Positions 27,581 through 37,062 are shown, numbered from the stretch's first letter. The stretch is DNA of 64,000 nucleotides from Blastocatellia bacterium (GCA_035275065.1 DATENM010000081.1:62001-126000); one strand, 5' to 3'. A program made the numbers and translations. The notes: generated by a model not told the origin, from the letters alone.

Positions 27581-29341
27581 ATGGTGAATCCTAAACGGTT
27601 CTTCTCTCATCGTGTCGCGTGTGGATTGCTATCGCTGACGCTCGCCGTTGCGACCCCGATGGCAACCGCCGCACAGATCGTCAAACTGCCGCAGGCGGCG
27701 GCGCAAGAGCCGAAGCCTGCGACCGTCGAAACGCCCGCCATACCGCGCGTCGGCGTAGACGAATCGCAGGCGCTGGCGCTCACCTTATTCGATGTCGTCA
27801 AGCTCGCCTTGCAGAACAACCGCGAGATGGAAGTCGAGCGCGTCAACGTGCAACAGGCCGAATACGACTTGTTTGCGGCGCGCGGCGCGCGTGACCTGAC
27901 GGTTAGCAACGCGACTTATTACGAGAACCGCACCGTGCCGGTCGGCTCGATTCTTTCCGGCGGCCCGAACGGCAGCCTGACGACAAAAACGCTGAACTTT
28001 GATTTCAACGCGCAGCAGCTTTTGCCGACCGGCGCGACCTGGCAGGCGCAGTTGACGAACGCCCGCGGCGAGTCGAATAGTCAGTTCGTCTCGCTCAATC
28101 CGCAGTACAACACGGCGCTGACGTTTCAGATTCGCCAGCCGCTGCTGCGCAGCTTTTCCATTGATGACGCGCGCCGCCGCATTCGCATCGCCAGCCGCCG
28201 CCTCGATATGACCGACAGCCAGTTCCGCCAGAAAGCCATTGACATCGTTGCCCGCGCCCAGCGGTCATACTGGGACCTGGTCTTCGCGCTGCGCGACGTG
28301 CAGATTCGCCGCGAGTCGGTCGAGCTGGCGCGCACACAGCTTGAGCGCAACCGCCGCATGGTCAACGAAGGCACGCTGGCGCCTATCGATCTGGTCTCGG
28401 TCGAAGTCGAGCTTGAGCGTCGCAATGAAACCTTGCTCACGGCGACCGAAGCCGTAACCCGCGCTGAAAACGCTTTGAAGCAGTTGATGCTCGGTGACCG
28501 CACGGCGGCGGAGTGGAACAAAGCCCTGATCCCGACCGACGCGCCAGAGATGCGTGAGGAGCATTACAGCTTGAGCGACGCCGTCACCGCGGCCTTCGCC
28601 AACCGCCCGGAGCTGGCGCAGAACAGCCTGCAACAGGAGATCAACAAAGTTGACGTGCGGTTTTTCGAGAATCAGACGAAACCGCAGGTTGACCTGATTG
28701 CGCAGTACACGACGACGGGCTTGAGCGGCACGGTCACTTCAACCGCCAACCCGTTCGCCGGCTCGACGCTCTTGCTGGTTGATCGGCTCAATCAAATCAG
28801 CGACACGCTCGGATTGCCGCCGGTGGTATTGCCGCCGAGCGGCGCGCTGCCCGGCTTTCTGGTCGGCGGTTACGGGCAGAGCTTATCGAATCTGTTCAGC
28901 AATGATTTTCGCGCCGTGCGCTTCGGCGTCTCGTTCAGCTTTCCGCTGAAGAACCGCACCGCCGAAGGGCAGCTCGGTCATGCCCTTGCCGAAAGCCGCA
29001 AGATCGATGCGCAGCGCAAGACGATTGAGCAGGCCATCGAGGTCGAAGTGCGCAACGCCCTGCAATCGGTCGAAACGACGCGGCTGCGGGTCGAGACGGC
29101 GCGCGCTTCACGGGTGGCGGCGCAGAAACAGCTAGACAGTGAACAGCGCCGCTTTCAGGCGGGAATCTCGACGACCTACTTTGTGCTTGAGCGCCAGAAT
29201 GCTTTAAGCGAAGCGCAGGGCCGCGAGCTGCGCGCGACGACCGATTATAACAAGTCGCTATCGGAGCTTCAGCGGGTGATGGGCACAACCTTGACGACGG
29301 CGAACGTCGAATTGAAACCCGCGACAACGGCGCAAAAATAA
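27581..29341 (+). CDS. TolC-family outer membrane efflux protein
   Basis: 586 residues, longer than E. coli TolC because of a proline-rich stretch after the signal and an insert near residues 390-440. Signal peptide at about 1-30 (LSLTLAVATPMATA). Two outer-membrane-efflux repeats follow: LFDVVKLALQNNREMEVERVN and LSDAVTAAFANRPELAQN. Long heptad-like helices form the periplasmic tunnel. AGAGGTTGACTTT precedes ATG. Last gene of the efflux operon; it ends 11 bp from the convergent ATPase gene. Confidence 0.92.
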   Translation: MVNPKRFFSHRVACGLLSLTLAVATPMATAAQIVKLPQAAAQEPKPATVETPAIPRVGVDESQALALTLFDVVKLALQNNREMEVERVNVQQAEYDLFAARGARDLTVSNATYYENRTVPVGSILSGGPNGSLTTKTLNFDFNAQQLLPTGATWQAQLTNARGESNSQFVSLNPQYNTALTFQIRQPLLRSFSIDDARRRIRIASRRLDMTDSQFRQKAIDIVARAQRSYWDLVFALRDVQIRRESVELARTQLERNRRMVNEGTLAPIDLVSVEVELERRNETLLTATEAVTRAENALKQLMLGDRTAAEWNKALIPTDAPEMREEHYSLSDAVTAAFANRPELAQNSLQQEINKVDVRFFENQTKPQVDLIAQYTTTGLSGTVTSTANPFAGSTLLLVDRLNQISDTLGLPPVVLPPSGALPGFLVGGYGQSLSNLFSNDFRAVRFGVSFSFPLKNRTAEGQLGHALAESRKIDAQRKTIEQAIEVEVRNALQSVETTRLRVETARASRVAAQKQLDSEQRRFQAGISTTYFVLERQNALSEAQGRELRATTDYNKSLSELQRVMGTTLTTANVELKPATTAQK

Positions 29342-29352
29342 TTTTGATTGGA

Positions 29353-30090
29353 TTAAGCCGAGAAGCGACCGCCGCGCCGCTGCTTGATCAGCTCGCGGAA
29401 ATCGTCGCCTTCAATCAGGATAGAGCGGCACATTTCGTGCAGCCGCGAGCGCAGGCGCACGCCGACGCGATCCGTCAGCGTTTCGTCGTACGACGAGCCG
29501 ATGGGTATGTCGAGATAGTTGGAAGTGAAGAGCGTGACTTTCTTTTCGTTGTATCGCTTGTTGATGATGTGGGTCATCGTCTCCTGCACCCACTCGGTCG
29601 GCTTGCTGGCCCCCATCTCGTCGAGCACCAGGACTTCGGCCTCGAAGACCGGCGCGAGAATCTTCAGCTCCGAATTGTGGGTGTTCGGGTTGTAGCTGTC
29701 TTGAATCTCTTTGAGCAGGTCGCGGAAATCGTAGAACAGTCCGGGTATGCCTTTGTTGATTAGCTCTTTCAGCGCGGCCACCGCCAGGTGAGTCTTACCA
29801 ACGCCGCAGCGCCCAAGATAAAGCAGGCCGACGTCAACGACCGGGTACTCTTCGACGAACTTGCGCGTCGTCATCAACGCGCGCGCCAGCGACGGCTGCA
29901 ACACTTCGAAGTTATCGAAGTTGCAATGCAGGAAGCGGCTCGGGATACGCGAATGTTGCAACAGCACATCGGCGCGCCCCGTCTTCTTGCATTTGCATGG
30001 GCGCACGCCTTTGCCTTCGACAAATTCCCAGCCCGTGCCGCCACAAGAGGCACACGGCACCGGATTCAAATTTGCCGCTTCTGGTAACAT
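29353..30090 (-). CDS. DnaC/DnaI-like helicase-loader ATPase
   Basis: 245 residues. An N-terminal zinc knuckle (C13, C16, C32, C34) is followed by an AAA+ domain with Walker A GRCGVGKT (93-100), Walker B VLVLDEMG (153-160) and sensor-1 TLFTSNYL. The closest families are DnaC, DnaI and IstB. No transposase is next to it, which argues against IstB, and the zinc-binding N-terminus fits DnaI-like loaders that bind replicative helicase. The role in replication restart or initiation is inferred. Confidence 0.82.
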   Translation of the reverse strand: MLPEAANLNPVPCASCGGTGWEFVEGKGVRPCKCKKTGRADVLLQHSRIPSRFLHCNFDNFEVLQPSLARALMTTRKFVEEYPVVDVGLLYLGRCGVGKTHLAVAALKELINKGIPGLFYDFRDLLKEIQDSYNPNTHNSELKILAPVFEAEVLVLDEMGASKPTEWVQETMTHIINKRYNEKKVTLFTSNYLDIPIGSSYDETLTDRVGVRLRSRLHEMCRSILIEGDDFRELIKQRRGGRFSA

Positions 30091-30259
30091 TCGTCTTCTC
30101 TTCGACTACCTGCGCTGTGATGACCTGCCGGAGAGGGGGGTCTCTCTGCTAGCAATCGTGCGGCATTATATGGCCACGCTCATGAAAAATCAATGGCAAT
30201 CTCACATGCCGACGATCAAAACTATGTTGTTTTTTTGATGCGCGCTCTTGTTGCGCTTA

Positions 30260-30874
30260 TCAACGCGACATGCGGCGCAGCGCGCGCTTCAGCACCGCTT
30301 CAATCGAGCCTTCGCCCGCCTCTCCCAGCGCGCGCTCGACGGCCTTTTCAGCGACCGCCTTCGGATAACCGAGCGCCAGCAGCGCGGCGACCGTGTCATC
30401 GCGCACCGCCTCTCGGCTGACGCCCGCGCCTTGCGCCCCCGCGGGCTCGACCTCGCCGGCTTCAAAAGTCATCTTCGCCAGTTTCTCGCGCAGCTCGACG
30501 ACCAGTCGCTCGGCGGTCTTGCGCCCGACGCCCGGAATGCCTGTGAGCCGCGCCAGATCATTATTCCTGATCGCCGCAATCAAATCGTTGGCCGCTAGCC
30601 CTGACAACATCGTGACGGCGAGCTTCGGGCCGATGCCGGTGACGCTGGTGAGCTTTAAGAACAGTTCTTTTTCGTTGAACGTGCGAAAGCCGAATAGTTG
30701 AATCGCATCTTCGCGCACGTTGGTATGGATGCGCAGCGAAATGTCCGAGCCGGGCTCGCCCAGCTCATAAAACGTCGAAAGCGGCACGGTCACTTCATAG
30801 CCGACGCCGCCGACATCGATGATAATGCTGTTGGGTTGTTTGTGAGCCAGCTTGCCGGTCAGTTGCGCGATCAA
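30260..30874 (-). CDS. ruvA: Holliday junction branch migration protein RuvA, TTG start
   Basis: 204 residues if started at TTG 30874 (preceded by GCAGGGAA), which gives the family-standard N-terminus IAQLTGKL and length; the ATG 19 codons upstream would add a tail not found in RuvA. OB-fold domain at about 1-64, then two helix-hairpin-helix motifs (VTGIGPKLAVTML and IPGVGRKTAERLV) and a C-terminal UBA-like domain (VAALLALGYPKAVAEKAVERAL) that binds RuvB. ruvB and ruvC are not in the window. Confidence 0.93.
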   Translation of the reverse strand: MIAQLTGKLAHKQPNSIIIDVGGVGYEVTVPLSTFYELGEPGSDISLRIHTNVREDAIQLFGFRTFNEKELFLKLTSVTGIGPKLAVTMLSGLAANDLIAAIRNNDLARLTGIPGVGRKTAERLVVELREKLAKMTFEAGEVEPAGAQGAGVSREAVRDDTVAALLALGYPKAVAEKAVERALGEAGEGSIEAVLKRALRRMSR

Positions 30875-30995
30875 TTCCCTGCCCCCGTTTTCTTGAAGCT
30901 TGAGTTTAAGCAAGCGCGGCGGCACTGTCAAACTACGGCGCGGACGGCTATCTGCGAGCAGATGAGCGTCTGCTGAGAATCACGGCCTCGCCGCT

Positions 30996-31024
30996 CTTTC
31001 ATTCCTCATTCAACTATGTATAAT
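30996..31024 (+). promoter_or_regulatory. Possible promoter of the kinase gene
   Basis: A perfect TATAAT at 31019-31024 lies 87 bp before the kinase start; the -35 position 17 bp upstream (TCTTTC) is poor. Supported only by the -10 box and its position. Confidence 0.4.
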
Positions 31025-31111
31025 GGCTCCGCCGTAGGATGAGCGATTTCACCTCCTAAACAGCATCCTTTTCAGGGGCGTTCAGGCAGCCCTGTGATTG
31101 CGTGAGGCTCC

Positions 31112-33970
31112 ATGGTTTCCCGTAGCATCTCGCATTACCGCGTCCTGAGAAAGCTCGGCGAGGGCGGCATGGGCGAAGTCTATCTCGCCGAAGACACGCG
31201 CCTTGCGCGGCAAGTGGCGCTGAAGGTTTTGCCGCCCCATGTCGCCGCAGATGAAGATCGCGTGCGCCGCTTTGTCCTGGAAGCGAAGGCGGCATCGGCG
31301 CTCAATCATCCGAACATCCTGACCGTTTACGACATTGGCGACAGTGAGAATTCACGATTCATCGCCACCGAATTAGTCAATGGCGAAACCTTGCGCAGCC
31401 GCCTGAGACGAGCGCCATTCTCTTTGCGCGAATCCGTTGACGTCGCCATGCAAGTCGCTTCGGCGCTCACCGCGGCGCACGGCGCAGGCATCATCCATCG
31501 CGACATCAAGCCGGAAAACATCATGGTCAGGCCCGATGGTCTGGTCAAAGTCCTCGATTTCGGCCTCGCCAAACTGCTCGCGCCGATTCGTGGCGCGGCT
31601 GACTCGGAAGCTGAAACGCTCGCTAAGGGAATGACACGGCCCGGCAGCATTCTGGGGACGCTGCAATATATGTCGCCTGAGCAGGTGCGCGGGCAATCGC
31701 TTGATGCGCGCTCAGACCTCTTCAGCCTTGGGGCTGTGCTTTACGAGATGCTCAATGGCAAGGGGCTTTTCGACAAACCGACACAAAGCGACGTGATCGC
31801 TGCCATTTTGATGGAAGCGCCAATATTGAGCGACCTTCCGCCCCAGTTGCAGAGTATCGTCGCCAAGTCGTTGCAGAAGGATAAAGCGAAGCGCTACCAG
31901 ACCAGTCAGGAACTGCTGCTCGACCTCAAGCGCCTCAATCGCGAGCTGGAACTGAGCGACCAGCCAGTGGCGGTCTCGCCGCAAACCGGAGAAGTCGCGG
32001 CCTTCGCCACCAGCATAATGACGGCGCGGCGTTTTTCGCTGCGTCAGACGCTAGCCATTCTACTGCTGGCGTGCCTGGCTCTGATCGCGGTGTGGTGGTT
32101 TGCCGTGCGGCGTCCGGCGACGACTCCGGCACCGCTGAAAATAACCGAGGTCGCTACCTGGCGTAGCGCGCCTGGCGAAGGCTACAGCGTCGGCTCCTTA
32201 TCGCCCGACGGCTCACGGGTCGCTTTTGTTACCAATATCGGTGGCGCTCGTAACATTAGTGTCAAACAAACCGCCGTCAATGACTCACGCGTGCAGACGA
32301 TCAAAGACGGGCCCTACACGGATCAGCCGATCTGGTCGCCTGACGGCCAGGAGATCGCCTATTTTTCGACGCGGGGCAATCAACATGGCCTCTGGCGCGT
32401 GGCTTATTTGGGCGGCTCGCCGTCACTGATTCAAAGTGTCCCGGCCGCCGATACTAAACCGCGCTACTGGTCAAAGAGCGGCGAGCTTTACTACGAAGCC
32501 AAGCAAAACCTATTTGCGCTCAACGTCAAATTGGGACAGACGTCACAATTGACGAGCTTCGATTCGGCAAGCACTTCGGCTTACTCTCTCAACATCTCGC
32601 CCGACGAAAAGCAGATTGTTTATATCGCCGTAGAGGGCGAACAGTGGGGCGTTTGGACGATGCCGGCGCGCGGCGGCGCGGCGCGGCAAGTCGTCAACAG
32701 CGCGGCGGAAATCCGCAACGCCGTCTGGCATTCCGACAGCCGGCGGATTTTATACAGCGCGCTGGTGGACGGAGTATTTCAAATCTTCGTGACCGACACC
32801 GATGCCAGTCAGCCCGCGCAAATCACCTTCGGCGATAGTGACTGCTTTGTGCTCGACGTGGCGACCGATGGCGCGAAGATTCTTTACGGGTCATCGAAAG
32901 AAGAATCCGACGTCTGGAGTGTCAGCATCACCGGCGAAGAGACGGCGCTCACCTCTGACCTCAACTCTGAGTTGTGGCCGAGCATTGCGCCCGACTGCAA
33001 AACGGTGGCCTACTTGTCGGTCAAGAACCTGAGCCAGGGCGATAAGCTTGCCAGCGGCGCGATACTGCTCAAGCCAACCTATTCCGATGCGTCGCCGACG
33101 CAGCTCGCCGCCGATGCTTTTATGCCCACATGGTCGCCTGACGGCAAACAGGTGGCCTTCATGCGAGAGGCGGACGGGGTATATAACATCTGGGCCATTC
33201 AAGCGGTGGGGGGCGAAGCCAGGCAACTGACCAATGGGGGCGTACTGGCTGTTCCCCTCTCGGTTATGCCCTATAATCGCACGCAAACCAGTGATTTTGG
33301 CTGGTCGCCGGATGGCAGGAGAATCGTTTATCGCTCGAAAAAGTCGGGAGCGCCAAACCTCTGGCTGGTCTCGGCAGACGGCGCAAACGACACCCAAGTC
33401 ACTGACAACCGCGATTCCAACCTGCGTTATTACAGCCCATTGTGGTCGTCGGATGGCAAGCGTCTGGCTTATACCTCAAAGCCAGATAACGCGGTTGATG
33501 GCAAGACGATCAATCGTGTCTGGGTGGTCGACGTCGAAACCCGGACGGCGCAAACGGTCTTTCAGTCAGAGAACTTTTTGCGCCTGCTCGGGTGGTCAGA
33601 GGATGGCAAGAGGCTAATTTTTGCTACTCTTAATGCCAAGCCGAGTGCGGCGTCTTTACCTGACATCAGCATCGCCGAAACCTCTGTCGCTCCTGGCGAG
33701 TCGCATACGCTGGCCAAGCTTCAGTCAGCTTATCTGTACAACATTCACCTGTCGGCAGACGGACGAATGATCGCCTATGTCGGGCAACCGGATGGCAAAG
33801 ACAATCTCTATACAATGCCGACGGGCGGCGGCGCGCCCAAAAAGCTGACAGCGAACACCGATGCGAGGCTGTACTTCTCCAGCCTCGCCTGGTCGCCCGA
33901 CGGCAAGGCGATCTATTTCGGCAAGCAGTGGCGTCACAGCTTGCTTTCGATGATCTCCAACTTCAAATGA
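31112..33970 (+). CDS. Transmembrane Ser/Thr protein kinase with TolB-type beta-propeller
   Basis: 952 residues. The kinase domain occupies about 8-270: glycine loop GEGGMGEVYLAE, ATP-binding Lys38, catalytic HRDIKPEN with Asp131, metal-binding DFG Asp149, and MSPEQVRG in the activation segment. A single membrane helix (LAILLLACLALIAVWWF) lies near 313-332. The outer part is a WD40/TolB-like propeller with repeated WSPDG(K/R/Q) blades (at least six). This is the PknB-like sensor layout common in Acidobacteriota: cytoplasmic kinase, periplasmic propeller. The ligand and targets are unknown. Followed 11 bp later by a BON protein gene, likely cotranscribed. Confidence 0.93.
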   Translation: MVSRSISHYRVLRKLGEGGMGEVYLAEDTRLARQVALKVLPPHVAADEDRVRRFVLEAKAASALNHPNILTVYDIGDSENSRFIATELVNGETLRSRLRRAPFSLRESVDVAMQVASALTAAHGAGIIHRDIKPENIMVRPDGLVKVLDFGLAKLLAPIRGAADSEAETLAKGMTRPGSILGTLQYMSPEQVRGQSLDARSDLFSLGAVLYEMLNGKGLFDKPTQSDVIAAILMEAPILSDLPPQLQSIVAKSLQKDKAKRYQTSQELLLDLKRLNRELELSDQPVAVSPQTGEVAAFATSIMTARRFSLRQTLAILLLACLALIAVWWFAVRRPATTPAPLKITEVATWRSAPGEGYSVGSLSPDGSRVAFVTNIGGARNISVKQTAVNDSRVQTIKDGPYTDQPIWSPDGQEIAYFSTRGNQHGLWRVAYLGGSPSLIQSVPAADTKPRYWSKSGELYYEAKQNLFALNVKLGQTSQLTSFDSASTSAYSLNISPDEKQIVYIAVEGEQWGVWTMPARGGAARQVVNSAAEIRNAVWHSDSRRILYSALVDGVFQIFVTDTDASQPAQITFGDSDCFVLDVATDGAKILYGSSKEESDVWSVSITGEETALTSDLNSELWPSIAPDCKTVAYLSVKNLSQGDKLASGAILLKPTYSDASPTQLAADAFMPTWSPDGKQVAFMREADGVYNIWAIQAVGGEARQLTNGGVLAVPLSVMPYNRTQTSDFGWSPDGRRIVYRSKKSGAPNLWLVSADGANDTQVTDNRDSNLRYYSPLWSSDGKRLAYTSKPDNAVDGKTINRVWVVDVETRTAQTVFQSENFLRLLGWSEDGKRLIFATLNAKPSAASLPDISIAETSVAPGESHTLAKLQSAYLYNIHLSADGRMIAYVGQPDGKDNLYTMPTGGGAPKKLTANTDARLYFSSLAWSPDGKAIYFGKQWRHSLLSMISNFK

Positions 33971-33981
33971 GAGGCAAACAC

Positions 33982-34434
33982 ATGGCTAGACGAAATCTCT
34001 TGATAACCCTGATGGCACTTTCTCTACTGCTCGGTGGCACGGTCGCAACCACCGACACCGGCCTGGCCAAAACGCCACGGCAGACGGCAGTCTCCAGCCG
34101 GGCGCAGAACCCTTGCGCCACCAAAACGGATGCCGAAATCGTCGCCGAAATTAATGGAAAGATTAAGGCCGATAAACGCTTCAATGGCCAATGGAGGCAT
34201 TTCAATGTCAGCTCAATTAACCACGTTGTTACGATCAATGGTTGGGTCAATGGGCGGGTTCAATACAACGACTTCCTTAAGTATGCCCGAACCAAGTGTG
34301 TCAAGAAGCTAAGAATAAAGGAGGGAAAAGACGTTTTCTTCTTTCCCTACCTCCATGTGGGATGCCCAACCGGGATGAAATTCTGTGGCGACATCTGCAT
34401 TGAGCGGAATCAGGACTGTAACCTGATTCAATAG
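33982..34434 (+). CDS. Exported BON-domain protein with Cys-rich tail
   Basis: 150 residues; ATG at 33982 after GAGAGGCAAACAC, only 11 bp past the kinase stop. Signal peptide at about 1-30 (LLITLMALSLLLGGTV). The central part DAEIVAEINGKIKADKRF, then FNVSSINHVVTINGWVNGR resembles a single BON domain (OsmY/periplasmic family), thought to bind membranes. The tail CPTGMKFCGDICIERNQDC has four Cys and may form disulfides. It could serve as a partner of the kinase sensor domain, by proximity only. Confidence 0.7.
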   Translation: MARRNLLITLMALSLLLGGTVATTDTGLAKTPRQTAVSSRAQNPCATKTDAEIVAEINGKIKADKRFNGQWRHFNVSSINHVVTINGWVNGRVQYNDFLKYARTKCVKKLRIKEGKDVFFFPYLHVGCPTGMKFCGDICIERNQDCNLIQ

Positions 34435-34552
34435 CTCGACACGCAACCGCCATGTCACCGTCAAGATGCATGCTGCCAGCGCGCGGCGGGCGTGATCGAG
34501 GCGCGTACGCGATAGTGAAAAGAATGGTACAGAAAAACAGGGAGGGATTGTC

Positions 34553-35935
34553 ATGATGGTCAAGAGATTGTCCTACGCACTCGCCGCAGCAGTGATCGCG
34601 GGCGTCTTGAGCGCGCCATCACATGTTCACTCACAGCAAAACCCGCCTTGCGACAACCTGCCGACCGCAGGCAAGACCAATAAGCAAAAGAAGATGGACG
34701 CTTGCAACTGCGAGCAAGCGTCTGCCCAGGAGAAGCCGACCTATCGCGTCGGCGCAGCGCCTTTCGGTGGCAATGCCAAACCGCCTGCGGTCCGGTCGGC
34801 GCGGGTCGGGACGCGGCGCGACCAGGAAGAGGAGGATGAGAATCTTTATCACGGGCTGGAAGTCCCCGACCTCAAGGACAGGCGATCACCGGAAGTCGTC
34901 GGCTTGCTCGAACAAGTGGGGCGCGCCAGAAAAGCCGCGCGGCAGGAGGTGGAGGACACCCTTGAGAAGGCCCGCAAAATCCTGCAACTGAATCCCCAAA
35001 ATTGGTACGCCAATATGGTACTGAAATCCCCCAAAGTGAAGAAAGCCTATGAAAACTTTATCGCTTTGCAAAACAGCGGCTCGTGGGTGAGCCGGCCCCG
35101 TTTTGATTGGCGCGAGCAAGGTATCGATGTCGGCCCGGTGCTGAATCAGGGCCAATGTCAGAGTTGCTGGGCGTTCGCGGCGATGTCGGTCTATCAAAGC
35201 AGTTGGGACCTGGAGCAGCACCGGCTCGGCGTCGGGTTTTTGGAGGTGACGGTGCCGGAGTATTCCACTTACCAGCGCATCCCCTCTGTCCAGCAGTTGC
35301 TCAACTGCATTGGCAAAGAGAAAGGCAACTGTAAGGGCGGCGGCTGGCACGGGACGGCCTTCGCTTTTATGGTCAGCACCCATGTCCCGCACATCCCCGA
35401 CGATGTCGTCTGGAAGAAAGGCGAGCGCTCGCCAATCGAAGAATACACGGGCCGGGTGTCACGTTGCGAAGACACGCTACAGCATCGCAGAGTAGAACGC
35501 GGCGGCAAAACCTTTATAGAGCTCGAAGGGCCTGATTCTCATCCCCACTTGCCCGACGACAGCGAGCGCATACTGACGGCCTATGACCGCGCCCTCGCGT
35601 GGGGCTACGTCAACGAAAAAACACCCGATCAATTGCCCACGGTGGCCCAACTCAAGAAAGCCCTGATTGAGCATGGGCCGCTGGCCATGCCCATCCGCGG
35701 CGACAATTGTTTCAAAGTCTATCAGGGCGGCGTCTTCAACGGCCATAACATGGGCTTTCCCAATCACGTCATGGTCTTGATCGGCTGGGATGACGCGAAA
35801 CAGGCGTGGCTGATCAAGAATTCGTGGGGCGTAAGGTGGGGCGAGAAGGGATTCGCCTGGGTCGCCTACGGCAGCAACAGCATTGGACTGGGCGCGGCCT
35901 GGATTCAGCCGACGCCTTCGACAAAGGACCAATAA
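34553..35935 (+). CDS. Secreted papain-family (C1A) cysteine peptidase
   Basis: 460 residues; GGAGGGATTGTC before ATG. Signal peptide about 1-27. A propeptide-like, charged region of about 150 residues precedes the mature domain, which begins near FDWREQG. Catalytic residues are all visible: Gln in NQGQCQSCWAF with Cys205, His405 in FPNHVMVLIGWDD, and Asn423 in KNSWGVRWGEKG. The fold therefore should be active. Papain-type enzymes are uncommon in bacteria and usually act outside the cell. Two extra Cys pairs fit extracytoplasmic disulfides. Its 118-bp distance from the BON gene suggests independent or weakly coupled expression. Confidence 0.9.
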   Translation: MMVKRLSYALAAAVIAGVLSAPSHVHSQQNPPCDNLPTAGKTNKQKKMDACNCEQASAQEKPTYRVGAAPFGGNAKPPAVRSARVGTRRDQEEEDENLYHGLEVPDLKDRRSPEVVGLLEQVGRARKAARQEVEDTLEKARKILQLNPQNWYANMVLKSPKVKKAYENFIALQNSGSWVSRPRFDWREQGIDVGPVLNQGQCQSCWAFAAMSVYQSSWDLEQHRLGVGFLEVTVPEYSTYQRIPSVQQLLNCIGKEKGNCKGGGWHGTAFAFMVSTHVPHIPDDVVWKKGERSPIEEYTGRVSRCEDTLQHRRVERGGKTFIELEGPDSHPHLPDDSERILTAYDRALAWGYVNEKTPDQLPTVAQLKKALIEHGPLAMPIRGDNCFKVYQGGVFNGHNMGFPNHVMVLIGWDDAKQAWLIKNSWGVRWGEKGFAWVAYGSNSIGLGAAWIQPTPSTKDQ

Positions 35936-35963
35936 CGCCTGCCGAGGTTGCCGATAAAGACTC

Positions 35964-35991
35964 TTGAAAAGCGCCGCGCCTGCGGTATACT
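35964..35991 (+). promoter_or_regulatory. Sigma70-type promoter of the hydrolase gene
   Basis: TTGAAA (35964-35969), 16-bp spacer, TATACT (35986-35991), in the gap between the peptidase stop and the hydrolase start; a leader of about 78 nt results. Confidence 0.6.
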
Positions 35992-36075
35992 CGCCGGGAG
36001 TGATCCATAACTCCGGCGCATCTCTGCCCTATGCGTTGCCCCTGTTGGTTCACCTGCCCCGCTGGGTCTAGTTTT

Positions 36076-37062
36076 ATGCTCATCTCGAAAAAGCACCGTG
36101 TGCTGTTCAAGCGCATCTTCTGGGTCTTCGTGCCCGCAGTCCTCGTGCTGGTGGTCGGCGTCGGCGCGCTCGGATTCTACATGATCCATCGCCTCAGCCA
36201 CCCGGCGCGCACGGCACTATATGGCTCGCCGCGCGACTTCCAGCTCATCCTGCAAAAGCCGATGTGGTACGAGGAGAAATGGAAGAATTCCGACGGCACA
36301 CAGGCAGTCGGCTGGCTCTTGCTGCGCGAGCGGCCCGCGCCCGTCATCATCCTCAGTCACGGATACGGCTCGAACCGCTCGGACCTGTTGACCATGAGCT
36401 TCGAGCTATGGAAGTCGGGCTATCACGTCCTGCTCTCCGACCTGCGCGGGCATGGCGAAAGCCCTGTGAAGTGGTGTGGGCTCGGCACCTATGAGCGCGA
36501 TGATCTGCTGTCGGCGATCAAGTTCCTGAAAGAGCGCAAGAATGAGAGGGGCGAGCTGGTGCTGGATGGGCGCGTCGGCCTGTATGGCATTGACCTCGGC
36601 GGCTATGCTTCGCTGGCGGCGTCGGCTGAAGACCCCATCATCAAGGCGGTCGCCGTTGATTCGGTCTTCCCCGACGTCAATCATTTCGTCAACGCCCAGC
36701 TCAAGAGCGGCGTCGGAACCAATGAGATGGGCAACAAGCTGGTAGATTCGCAATGGACAAAGCGACTGGCGCAACTGTCCATGCAGATGTACCTGCTGCG
36801 CCGTGAAGACGGCGAGCCGGCGCTCGAAGCCGTGTCGACTGCCACGGGCCGCAGTCTGCTCTTTATCACCGCCAGCGACACAGGCGTTTACGACCTCATG
36901 ACCCGCGAGCTTTATAATGCCGCGCGCGGCCAGAAAGAACTGGTCGAAGTCCCGCATTCACATATGAGCCGGCTCTACGAGAAAGAGGCCGCCGCTTACG
37001 ATGCGCGCATCACCGCCTTCTTCCAGCAAGCAATGCCGGTCGCAACGGATAAGAAGAAGTGA
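36076..37062 (+). CDS. Membrane-anchored alpha/beta hydrolase with Asp in the nucleophile position
   Basis: 328 residues from ATG at 36076; no strong ribosome site, and an in-frame GTG/ATG further upstream would add 15 Cys-rich residues. A membrane helix (FVPAVLVLVVGVGALGFYM) lies near 14-32, so the enzyme is probably anchored facing the periplasm. The core includes the oxyanion motif LSHGYGSNRSDLL and the strand HVLLSDLRGHGES. The nucleophile elbow reads GIDLGG with Asp173, where lipases and esterases have Ser. A C-terminal VPHSHMSRLYE supplies a possible catalytic His. Asp elbows occur in haloalkane dehalogenases and epoxide hydrolases; alternatively the protein is catalytically dead. Its stop lies inside a palindrome. 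Confidence 0.8.
   Translation: MLISKKHRVLFKRIFWVFVPAVLVLVVGVGALGFYMIHRLSHPARTALYGSPRDFQLILQKPMWYEEKWKNSDGTQAVGWLLLRERPAPVIILSHGYGSNRSDLLTMSFELWKSGYHVLLSDLRGHGESPVKWCGLGTYERDDLLSAIKFLKERKNERGELVLDGRVGLYGIDLGGYASLAASAEDPIIKAVAVDSVFPDVNHFVNAQLKSGVGTNEMGNKLVDSQWTKRLAQLSMQMYLLRREDGEPALEAVSTATGRSLLFITASDTGVYDLMTRELYNAARGQKELVEVPHSHMSRLYEKEAAAYDARITAFFQQAMPVATDKKK

Noticed and set aside
29353..30090. IstB of an IS21-type insertion sequence
   Set aside because: There is no istA transposase or terminal inverted repeats, and the N-terminal Cys knuckle fits a DnaI/DnaC-like loader.
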